Made by a program: the position numbers and the translations under genes. From positions 1 to 12,688 of the forward strand of contig DBEYOB010000062.1 in the NCBI GenBank assembly GCA_048173955.1: 12,688 bases of DNA, written 5' to 3'. The stretch comes from CAZUFB01 sp048173955 (GTDB taxonomy: Bacteria; Actinomycetota; Coriobacteriia; Coriobacteriales; UMGS124). The notes beneath the pieces are model-generated. The model was not told the origin of the DNA. It searched no databases and worked only from the letters and a program-made list of their open reading frames with translations. Below, piece after piece: positions 7,501 to 12,688 of this stretch (position 1 is the first letter of the stretch; every line of letters begins with the position of its first letter).

Positions 7501-7517
7501 GGGGTTGCCGGGGCGCA

Positions 7518-7533
7518 AAAGGTACACTTTTCG
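7518..7533 (+). repeat. Left inverted repeat of the putative invertible promoter segment
   Basis: AAAGGTACACTTTTCG is a perfect inverted copy of 7655-7670. The site itself is an imperfect dyad (AAAAG-GTACA-CTTTT), as expected for the crossover site of a small serine recombinase, which binds as a dimer to two half-sites. It lies between the NusG-like start codon and the AT-richer segment. Confidence 0.8.
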
Positions 7534-7654
7534 ACTCACATAGAACATGGCCTATTGTATACGAGCCCACTGCCGAATGCTACCAGAAACGACCTGCTCC
7601 ATACATTAACGGTTACCGAAACCGAGTCGAATATGACGTCGGGTCGACCTGCGG
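7534..7654. promoter_or_regulatory. Putative invertible promoter segment (121 bp) controlling the polysaccharide operon
   Basis: This segment is bounded by perfect 16-base inverted repeats and is clearly AT-richer than its surroundings. It carries TATACAAT on the minus strand (7554-7561), a plausible -10 element directed at the NusG-like gene, but no convincing -35. On the plus strand TACATT at 7603-7608 with CTACCA 17 bases before it is an equally weak promoter that would face the operon only after inversion. Orientation (on or off) in this copy therefore cannot be decided. With the neighbouring serine recombinase, the layout is that of a phase-variable invertible promoter; inversion itself is inferred, not seen. 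Confidence 0.65.
7554..7561 (-). promoter_or_regulatory. Candidate -10 element TATACAAT reading into the polysaccharide operon
   Basis: TATACAAT on the minus strand is the best -10-like sequence in the segment. Transcription would start near 7547, giving a leader of about 100 bases that contains the left inverted repeat and the hairpin before ATG 7443. The hexamers 16-18 bases upstream do not resemble TTGACA, so activity, if any, may need an activator. Confidence 0.35.
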
Positions 7655-7670
7655 CGAAAAGTGTACCTTT
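7655..7670 (-). repeat. Right inverted repeat of the putative invertible promoter segment
   Basis: CGAAAAGTGTACCTTT is the exact reverse complement of 7518-7533. Together with the preceding bases it contains CTGCGGCGAAAA (7649-7660), whose reverse complement recurs exactly at 12242-12253 inside another inverted repeat. It lies 131 bases from the stop codon of the serine recombinase. Confidence 0.8.
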
Positions 7671-7801
7671 CGGGTGCGCCCGCCAAGGGGGCGGCATCCG
7701 TGCGCGGCGGCCGATTCTTCAAGCCAGCGCCGCTCCTTTTATCAGAGCGTTCACCTCGTTTCCCCGACCGCTTCCCATTTCCCCGGTCTTCTCCCCCGCC
7801 T

Positions 7802-8410
7802 CTACCTCTCCCGCTCGCGGTCGCGCCGCATCCAGCGGTCGAACGTGCTCACGCTCACCTCGAGCCGCGCCGCTGCCTCATGGCGGGTGATATGCCCACT
7901 CAGATACGACCGCTTGGCATCCTCGAACAGGGCCATCCGCTGCTTCGACGGGCGGCCGAAGCGCACGCCGCGCGCCTGGGCCGCGGCGATCCCCTCGGCC
8001 TGGCGCTGGTGGATGCTCTCGCGTTCGATCTGGGCCACATAGCTCAGCAGTTGCAGCACGATGTCGGCTATCAGCACGCCGGTGACGCCGTCGCGCTCGC
8101 GGCGGGTGTCGAGTAGCGGCATGTCGAGCACCACCACGGCCGCCCGGCGCTCCTTGGTGATGCGGCGCCACTGCGCCAGGATCTCGTCGTAGTTGCGCCC
8201 GAGGCGGTCGATGCTCTTCACCACGAGCGTGTCGCCCTCGGCGAGCCGCCCGACCAGCCGCCGCCACTGCGGGCGTTCGAAGTCCTTGCCGCTCGCCCGG
8301 TCCGCGAAGATGCGGGCCCGCTCCACGCCGAAGTCCGCCAGCGCGTCGAGCTGCCGGTCGAGGTTCTGGTCGCGCGAGGACACGCGCGCGTAGCCGTAGG
8401 TCGTTCCCAT
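7802..8410 (-). CDS. Small serine recombinase (Hin/Pin-type DNA invertase or resolvase)
   Basis: A 202-residue protein with the complete resolvase/invertase catalytic domain: YGYARVSSRDQNLDRQ with nucleophile S11, FADRASGKDFERPQWRRL (35-52), and LVVKSIDRLGRNYDEI (62-77) with the conserved D-R-L-G-R. A long E-helix segment (about 105-140) leads to the hinge FGRPSK (151-156) and a C-terminal Hin-type helix-turn-helix (ITRHEAAARLEVSVSTFDRWM, about 174-194). Start ATG 8410 is chosen over 8437 because AAGGGTGG lies 8 bases upstream. It is co-oriented with the polysaccharide operon but ends before the inverted-repeat pair, which it very probably acts on. Hin-type invertases need paired inverted sites and often an enhancer; no enhancer is recognisable. 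A resolvase of a lost transposon is the alternative, but no transposase or terminal repeats are seen. Confidence 0.9.
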   Translation of the reverse strand: MGTTYGYARVSSRDQNLDRQLDALADFGVERARIFADRASGKDFERPQWRRLVGRLAEGDTLVVKSIDRLGRNYDEILAQWRRITKERRAAVVVLDMPLLDTRRERDGVTGVLIADIVLQLLSYVAQIERESIHQRQAEGIAAAQARGVRFGRPSKQRMALFEDAKRSYLSGHITRHEAAARLEVSVSTFDRWMRRDRERER

Positions 8411-8599
8411 GACGCCGCCACCCTTTCCGCTTCGCATGGCGCGCCGTCCTGTCGCGACGCGCCCCTGCTCAGCAGGGTAGCCAGCGAGCCGATTCGTTCT
8501 GGTGCACGACGGCCGAAAGCCGCCCCGGCCCGCAGCGGCCGCAAGGCCGATTCGGCCTATCCGACCGGCATATCCATCTCGCCGACATGACCGGTACGG
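8411..8599. other. Intergenic region between the AAA/nuclease gene and the invertase gene
   Basis: This stretch has no gene-like reading. It contains two tight dyads, CCCTGCT-C-AGCAGGG (8463-8477) and GGCCGA-T-TCGGCC (8545-8557), neither followed by a T-tract on the minus strand. They may be operators of the invertase gene or weak termination structures of the gene upstream. No consensus promoter was recognised. Confidence 0.4.
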
Positions 8600-10306
8600 C
8601 TATCCCACCAGCACGTCTTTGCCGCGGAACGCGATGCCGTACGCGTGGATGCGCGCCGGATCGACGCCGCGCTCGACCAACGGCGTTCGGTAGGCCTTCC
8701 CTTCGATCTGCTCGTGCGCCCGCCGGACCGTGTCCTCAAGCGACCCCTCGCACCGGGGGTCGAACACCTTGAACTCCAGAATGACGGCCGGGTCGCCCTG
8801 TGCCACCGGGCCACCCTGCGTTGCAGAACCGCACGGCACCAACGCCACGTCGAGGCGCCCGTAGCCGCTCTCGCGGTTCGACTCCACCGCATAGCGCCCG
8901 CGCAGCTCGACGAGCATGCCGAGCACCAGCCCGTGGTAGAAGCGCTCGGGCTCGCCGTACTCGCTGGGATGCGTGCCGGCATCGAAGCTCGAGACGCAAG
9001 CGCGCACCACCTCGGACAGATAGCCGTTCATGGCGTCCACGTCTCCGGAAAGCAGGGCGCGCGTGAAGCGGTTGTAGCTCGAGCTCGCCTCGCCGAACCA
9101 TCCTCTGACCATATCGTCGAAGAACAGCATGACTTCGTGGTTCGTGACAGCCAGTTCGCGCGGCTCCCGCGGGTACTTCGGGGCGGGACCGAGCGCCTTG
9201 AGGTAGCCGGTTGCCAGCAAAAGCGCCCACAGGGCGTTCGGCCTGCTCCAAAGCTCCGAGAAGACCACCTGCTCGTCCAGGCTTTTGCGGATCACGCCAC
9301 CCTCGAGCAGGGTCTGGAAGTCGGCCTTCACGTCGCCGTCGCCTCGCCGGACGAGCGACGACACCAGGGCGTTCCCCGACGTGTTCGCCCAATAGGTGTC
9401 GAACTGCCCGCTCTTCAGATACGAGGTGATCGACCAGGGGTTGTAGATGTCCGCCACACCGCCGAACACGAAACCGTCGTACCAGCGCTTTATCTCCGTC
9501 CGGTCGGCGGAGAGGCCGAACTCCTCCATCGCCGCGAAGACCTCGTTCTCGGTGAAACCGAAGCAGTCGCCGTAGCGCGGGGTCGATGCGGTAACGACGG
9601 CAAGGTTGTTGAGGTCGGAAAAGATCGACTCGCGTGAGACGCGCGTGATGCCCGTGATGAGCCCGCGCCCGAGGGCAGGGTTCGTCTTGAACGTCGAGTT
9701 CATGAACGGGCGGACGAGGTCGACCATCTCGTCCCACCAGCCGCCGAGCCACGCCTCCTGCATGGGCGTGTCGTATTCGTCGAGCAGCACAACCGGCTTT
9801 GCGCCATGGTACGCTTCGAGCAGGGTGCAGAGCAGCTTGAGAGACCCGGTGAAATCGGCGTTGCCCATGTCGGAGAGAACCGCCTCGAACTGGGCACGCT
9901 CGTTGGGGGTGAGATCGCTCTCGAGCAGATGGCGGTTACGGTCGAACAGTGCCGCGACCTCGCGGAACATCTTGGCACGGACCTCGGCGAAATCGCCCCC
10001 CTTGCAGTCGGCGAACGAGATGAACACCACGGGCACCGTACCCTGCAGACGACGCATCCGCTCGCTTTGCCAAACCTTGAGGTCGCCGAACAGGAGCTCG
10101 CCGGCATCGGCGAAGTCGGGAGAAAGAAAGCACTCGACCGTGCGCAGGTTGAGCGTCTTGCCGAATCTCCGCGGGCGGCAGATGAGCGTCACAACGTCGG
10201 CAGACTCCCACCAGCGGGTGACAAAGTCCGACTTGTCGATATAGAAATAGCCGTTCTCCCTGATATCGACGAACCCCTGCGCGCCCAAACTGATGGTCCG
10301 TGGCAT
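8600..10306 (-). CDS. AAA-ATPase-like protein with C-terminal PD-(D/E)XK nuclease-like domain (PF09820/PF08011 type)
   Basis: A 568-residue protein of a widespread family of unknown function. After SLGAQGFVDIRENGYFYIDKSDF comes a degenerate Walker A, CRPRRFGKT (43-51), then Walker B VVLLDEYDTP (172-181), RGLITGITRVSRESIFSDLNN (about 214-234, sensor/arginine-finger region), and WYDGFVFG...YNPWSI (275-293). The C-terminal nuclease fold shows YGRLDVALVP (D486) and VILEFKV (E511-x-K513), with residues 492-505 (CGSATQGGPVAQGD) lying between these catalytic strands as a low-complexity insertion. Start ATG 10306 is supported by GGGAGGTGA five bases upstream; the frame extends to 10378 without such a signal. 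Catalytic residues look intact. Members occur in many copies in gut bacteria and have been suspected of mobile-element or defence roles, but no function is established. It is monocistronic here, with tandem repeats upstream. Confidence 0.88.
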   Translation of the reverse strand: MPRTISLGAQGFVDIRENGYFYIDKSDFVTRWWESADVVTLICRPRRFGKTLNLRTVECFLSPDFADAGELLFGDLKVWQSERMRRLQGTVPVVFISFADCKGGDFAEVRAKMFREVAALFDRNRHLLESDLTPNERAQFEAVLSDMGNADFTGSLKLLCTLLEAYHGAKPVVLLDEYDTPMQEAWLGGWWDEMVDLVRPFMNSTFKTNPALGRGLITGITRVSRESIFSDLNNLAVVTASTPRYGDCFGFTENEVFAAMEEFGLSADRTEIKRWYDGFVFGGVADIYNPWSITSYLKSGQFDTYWANTSGNALVSSLVRRGDGDVKADFQTLLEGGVIRKSLDEQVVFSELWSRPNALWALLLATGYLKALGPAPKYPREPRELAVTNHEVMLFFDDMVRGWFGEASSSYNRFTRALLSGDVDAMNGYLSEVVRACVSSFDAGTHPSEYGEPERFYHGLVLGMLVELRGRYAVESNRESGYGRLDVALVPCGSATQGGPVAQGDPAVILEFKVFDPRCEGSLEDTVRRAHEQIEGKAYRTPLVERGVDPARIHAYGIAFRGKDVLVG

Positions 10307-10348
10307 GGCGTCACCTCCCGCATCCCGCGGCGCCCAACCGGCCGCGCC

Positions 10349-10390
10349 AAAGCAAGCTACGCAAAGCAAGCTACGCAAAGCAAGCTACGG
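10349..10390 (+). repeat. Three tandem copies of a 14-base repeat upstream of the AAA/nuclease gene
   Basis: The unit AAAGCAAGCTACGC occurs at 10349-10362 and 10363-10376 exactly, and at 10377-10390 with the last base changed. The array ends 43 bases before the start codon of the minus-strand AAA/nuclease gene, in its leader or promoter. Perfect short tandem repeats can change copy number by slippage and so alter promoter spacing. Confidence 0.85.
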
Positions 10391-10684
10391 TAAGTCTACC
10401 CCATGGGGTGGAAGCTGCGCGACGGCGTTTTGGCGGGGCTGGTTGGCCGGTTGGGCTGGCTGAGCGGAGGAAGGCCGGGGCTGGACCGAAGGCTGGGGCG
10501 CGGTGACCGTCCGAATGCTCGGACGCGTCAGTCATACAATAATGCGGACGATAATAATTATCCTGCCCATTATTATCTGGCTCATTATTTGGAGCATCGC
10601 ATACCCATCGGCGTCCCTACCCCCTTCCGCGGCGGCGTCCGGCCGATCGCTCCCCGCCGTGCGTCGCCCCCCCCGCGCCGCCCT
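10391..10684. other. Non-coding stretch with hairpin and AT-rich dyad region
   Basis: No credible gene lies here. A strong dyad, CGTCCGA-ATGC-TCGGACG (10508-10525), extends with one bulge through TGAC/GTCA (10504-10530). Directly beside it is the only markedly AT-rich DNA of this half of the window (about 10533-10595), with GATAAT-A-ATTATC (10550-10562) and repeated ATTATTAT/ATAATAAT tracts. This probably holds the promoter and operator of the AAA/nuclease gene on the minus strand. Many -10-like hexamers occur, so no single promoter can be chosen. The remainder (10600-10684) is GC-rich and featureless. Confidence 0.4.
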
Positions 10685-11155
10685 CTACCGCGCCGAGCCC
10701 CGGCCGCCCGCAAACCGACGGACGAGGTCGCCCACCAGACCGCCCATCCCCGGGCGCCGGCCGCCACGTGCAGCCTCGGCAGCGAGCTCGTCGCGGCGCG
10801 CCCGGCAGGCCTCGACGAACGCCTCCTCGGCCTCGCTCAGCCGATGCGTGGCGAGCCACGAGACGCCCACCTCGTAGGGCATGTCGCGAAAGAGCAGGGC
10901 GACGACGCTCGGGTCGTCCTCGTACAGCGGCAAGACCGACCGCGCGGTGAAGGCGACGCCCGACCCCGACTTGGCGAACTGGTGCAGCCAGGTCATCTCC
11001 GAAAGCGTGGTGAGGTCGGCGATGCGCACGCCCTCGCGCTCGAGCGCGTCGAGCAGGATGCCGTAGTTCTTGAACAGGGGACCGACCAGCGCGACGGAGC
11101 GCCCCTCGAGACAGAAGGTGCGGAACTCCTCGGCATAGGGCGTGGGCTCGACCCG
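10685..11155 (-). pseudogene. LysR-type transcriptional regulator, C-terminal fragment
   Basis: Reading from about 11152, VEPTPYAEEFRTFCLEG...VALVGPLFKNYGILLDALEREGVRIADLTTLSEMTWLHQFAKSGSGVAFTARSVLPLYEDDPSVVALLF matches the second half of a LysR substrate-binding domain: a ligand-pocket strand, then the GSGVAFTARSVLP and VVALLFRDMPYEVGVSWL strands. A helical tail rich in E/R/A follows. Only about 155 of the usual ~300 residues remain. The N-terminal winged helix-turn-helix and the first subdomain are missing, because just upstream the DNA switches to an oxidoreductase fragment of opposite polarity. Reading the frame further upstream (to 11602) gives only the antisense of that oxidoreductase. 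It cannot bind DNA and is presumably dead. Confidence 0.75.
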
Positions 11156-11164
11156 GCCGCGAAG

Positions 11165-12010
11165 CAGCTCGCCGAGGTCGACCCCACCAAGATCTGCCCC
11201 GCCGGCTCCAACGGCCGCGACGGCGACGGCATCCGCATGGCGCGCCACGCCGGCGCCATCATGGCCCCCGCGCCAGGCACCGCGGCCTGGTACGGCCCCA
11301 TCCTCTACGGCACGACCTACGGCACGCCCGTGCAGGCCGCCACGTCGCTGCAGCCGGTCCTGTGGATCAACGAGCACTGCGAACGCTTCGTGGCCGAGGA
11401 CATGTTCTACCGCAACTTCCCGTTCGCGGGCATGGCGCACAAGAGCCAGAAGGACGTGTACACCCTGCTTAGCCAGAAGTTCATCGACATGTACGAGGCC
11501 GAGGGCGTGCAGCTCGGCGTGGGCGTGTACTGCGAGCCGGGCACCCCGCTGACCACCCTCAAGGACGACCTGCAGGCGCTCATCGACGAGGGCAACGAGC
11601 ACATCTGGGTCGCCGACACCGTGGCCGAGCTCGCCGAGAAGGCCGGCCTCGACGCCGACAAGCTCACCGCCACCGTCGACGCCTACAACGAGATGTGCGC
11701 CGGCGGCAAGGACACGCAGTTCGACAAGGCCGACGAGTTCATGATCGCCATCGACGAGGGTCCCTTCTACCTCTTCGAGGTGCAGAACGGCTACTTCTGC
11801 ACCGTGGGCGGCATCAAGATCTCAACGAAGTGCGAGGCGCTCGACGAGGACCGCAACCCCATCCCCGGCCTATACATAGGCGGCATGGATGCGGGCGGGT
11901 TCTACGGCGACGCCTACGACGCCGGCATCGCCGCGGGCTCGTGCGCCTCGTGGGCCATCAACTCCGGCCGCCTTGCCGAGGAGGCCGCCAAGGAGTACAT
12001 CGGGAACTAG
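11165..12010 (+). pseudogene. FAD-dependent fumarate-reductase-like oxidoreductase, C-terminal fragment
   Basis: From about 11177 the frame reads VDPTKICPAGSNGRDGDGIRMARHAGA, then NEHCERFVAEDMFY, a helical region, and the family's closing CTVGGIKISTKCEALD...IPGLYIGGMDAGGFYGDAYDAGIAAG (about 11796-11940), the FAD-contacting end of FAD_binding_2 / flavocytochrome c-type proteins. These are abundant in Eggerthellaceae and normally exported by a Tat signal with a GxGxxG flavin-binding N-terminus of over 200 residues. Both are absent, so only about 280 of some 500-600 residues survive. The frame stays open leftward to 10403, but that part is antisense to the LysR remnant and has no protein-like character, so I do not accept a 535-residue fusion. 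The reading frame is undamaged to its stop, implying that the truncation is recent. Confidence 0.8.
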
Positions 12011-12057
12011 GGGGAGCAGGAAAGCAGGCGCCTGGCGGGCAGACGAGGTTGTCGGGT

Positions 12058-12077
12058 GACCGGCCGGACGGCCGGTC
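12058..12077. repeat. GC-rich perfect hairpin downstream of the oxidoreductase fragment
   Basis: GACCGGCCG and its exact complement CGGCCGGTC are separated by two bases. There is no T-tract, so it is not a terminator by itself. It is followed by a GC-rich run of GGCAGGCCGG-like units (about 12085-12125). Confidence 0.6.
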
Positions 12078-12148
12078 GGGGCGGCCAGGCCGGCCGCTCG
12101 AGGCAGGCAGGCCGGCAGGCCGGCGGACATGCTTTCTGGGCGACCAAA

Positions 12149-12198
12149 GCCGGCCGCCGCATCACGCGCAACGCGGGTGCGGCGGCCGGCCGGTTTTT
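12149..12198 (+). terminator. Strong intrinsic terminator after the oxidoreductase fragment
   Basis: A perfect 13-bp stem, GCCGGCCGCCGCA (12149-12161) pairing with 12178-12190, with a 16-base loop, is followed by CGG and five T residues (12194-12198). It lies about 140 bases past the stop codon and is oriented to end plus-strand transcription. It is probably the original terminator of the intact oxidoreductase gene. Confidence 0.85.
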
Positions 12199-12234
12199 CT
12201 GGCATCGCCCAAGCGACAGGTAACGCGGTGTCAG

Positions 12235-12258
12235 CATACCTTTTTCGCCGCAGTGTAC
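12235..12258 (+). repeat. Left 24-base inverted repeat of the downstream element
   Basis: This arm begins CATACCTTTTTCG and ends GTGTAC. It matches the reverse complement of 12374-12397 at 22 of 24 positions. It contains TTTTCGCCGCAG (12242-12253), identical to the reverse complement of 7649-7660 at the right repeat of the putative invertible promoter. The enclosed segment is 115 bases. Confidence 0.8.
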
Positions 12259-12373
12259 GATGCGAAGGCCCCAAAGAGGGGCAAAACGACTCCAAAAGCG
12301 CTTCCGCAGAGGCGGTCGTCCATTCCTGAAAGGTAAAAGTCCTGGTCGCCCGTTATATCATTTCCCAAAAGGC

Positions 12374-12397
12374 GTACACAGCGACGAAAAAGGTATG
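12374..12397 (-). repeat. Right 24-base inverted repeat of the downstream element
   Basis: This arm begins GTACACAGCGACG and ends AAAAAGGTATG. It is the inverted partner of 12235-12258 with two mismatches. The two arms enclose 115 bases, close to the 121 bases of the segment at 7534-7654. Confidence 0.8.
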
Positions 12398-12508
12398 GGC
12401 AAGGCCCGGTTTCTGTCACCCGGGAAAGTCAGTGGACCGTGATGGCGGTTCGCGCCGGCAGTTCACGGTGGCGACTCGCGCCAGCCATGCGTGCGCTGCC
12501 GCGGAAAA

Positions 12509-12535
12509 CGGCTGTGCGGGCTGACGCGTGTATAA
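12509..12535 (+). repeat. Left arm of a second downstream inverted repeat
   Basis: The first 17 bases (CGGCTGTGCGGGCTGAC) are an exact inverted match to 12618-12634. The similarity extends inward to 27 bases with three mismatches, ending in TGTATAA against TGTCTAA. Confidence 0.75.
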
Positions 12536-12607
12536 CTTTTCGCCAAGAGGCGCGTTTGCCAGCAAAAGCTCAGCTCGCGAATATGACTCCTTGAAGCATC
12601 GCGTACA

Positions 12608-12634
12608 TTAGACACCTGTCAGCCCGCACAGCCG
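12608..12634 (-). repeat. Right arm of the second downstream inverted repeat
   Basis: This is the inverted partner of 12509-12535 (24 of 27 positions, outer 17 exact); the two arms enclose 72 bases. The arm overlaps the first copy of the 31-base tandem repeat. A small non-autonomous element with terminal inverted repeats or a long regulatory hairpin are both possible. Confidence 0.75.
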
Positions 12635-12681
12635 CAGCCGCCTGCCCGCGCAGCCCGCACAGCCGCAGCCGCCTGCCCGCG
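12620..12681 (+). repeat. Perfect 31-base tandem duplication
   Basis: The unit runs from CAGCCCGCACAGCCGCAG to CTGCCCGCG, at 12620-12650 and again without spacer at 12651-12681; the two copies are identical. More copies may lie beyond the window edge, since only seven further bases are visible. The lack of spacers rules out a CRISPR array. Confidence 0.9.
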
Positions 12682-12688
12682 CTCGTCC

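Larger units (their letters stand above)
12199..12688. other. Gene-free region with nested repeats
   Basis: No reading frame here has a protein-like sequence or a ribosome binding site. The stretch holds two inverted-repeat structures (12235-12397 and 12509-12634) and a 31-base tandem duplication reaching the window edge. Around 12442-12490 there is a degenerate repeat, GGCGGTTCGCGCCGGC followed about 27 bases later by GGCGACTCGCGCCAGC. The segment between the first pair of inverted repeats is AT-richer (GTTATATCATTTCC at about 12350-12363). Confidence 0.5.

Noticed and set aside
10503..10877. Small hydrophobic membrane protein, possibly toxin-like
   Set aside because: The hydrophobic stretch comes from the ATT/ATC-rich patch, and the frame has no stop until deep in the antisense of the LysR remnant, giving an Arg/Pro/Ser-rich tail.
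10403..12010. Continuous 535-codon plus-strand reading suggesting a fused oxidoreductase
   Set aside because: Only the part from about 11177 resembles the family; the rest is antisense to a recognisable LysR fragment and non-coding DNA, kept open by high GC.
12620..12681. Start of a CRISPR array
   Set aside because: The two 31-base copies are directly adjacent with no spacer, and no cas-like gene is present.

Overview
The window looks like part of a high-GC actinobacterial chromosome, most likely a gut Coriobacteriia/Eggerthellaceae member. This is inferred from roughly two-thirds GC through most of the genes, very strong G/C codon bias, and a remnant of the FAD-dependent fumarate-reductase-like oxidoreductase family that is greatly expanded in that group, lying head to head with a LysR-type regulator remnant. 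No rRNA, tRNA, transposase or CRISPR array is visible.

Positions 1-7443 (all minus strand) are the first nine genes of an exopolysaccharide/capsule operon, read right to left. In order they are a specialised NusG paralogue (LoaP/RfaH/UpxY type), a polyprenyl-phosphate sugar-1-phosphate transferase that starts the repeat unit, an Alg14-like/Alg13-like pair forming one split glycosyltransferase, a polysaccharide pyruvyl transferase, a MenD-like thiamine-diphosphate enzyme, a short-chain dehydrogenase, a GT32 glycosyltransferase, and the start of a membrane protein cut by the window edge. Gene spacing is 3-15 bases or a short overlap, except for a 73-base gap before the GT32 gene. There GC falls to about 50%, which suggests a mosaic junction.

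Positions 7444-8410 hold what I consider the main discovery candidate. A 121-base, AT-richer segment (7534-7654) is bounded by perfect 16-base inverted repeats (7518-7533 and 7655-7670). It lies immediately upstream of the NusG-like gene and next to a Hin/Pin-type small serine recombinase (7802-8410). The architecture is that of an invertible promoter switching a capsule operon on and off, with its own invertase and a dedicated antiterminator as first gene. It resembles, probably convergently, the phase-variable Bacteroides capsule loci.

Positions 8600-10306 encode an AAA-ATPase-like plus PD-(D/E)XK nuclease-like protein of unknown role. A 14-base tandem repeat lies upstream of it, followed by a roughly 290-base non-coding stretch with an AT-rich dyad region. 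Positions 10685-12010 are a collapsed divergent gene pair: the C-terminal part of a LysR regulator (minus) is joined directly to the C-terminal half of an FAD oxidoreductase (plus), and both N-termini and the intergenic region are gone. A strong intrinsic terminator follows.

Positions 12200-12688 carry no convincing gene. They contain two further inverted-repeat structures, one of which shares a 12-base block with the invertible-promoter repeat, and a perfect 31-base tandem duplication at the window end.
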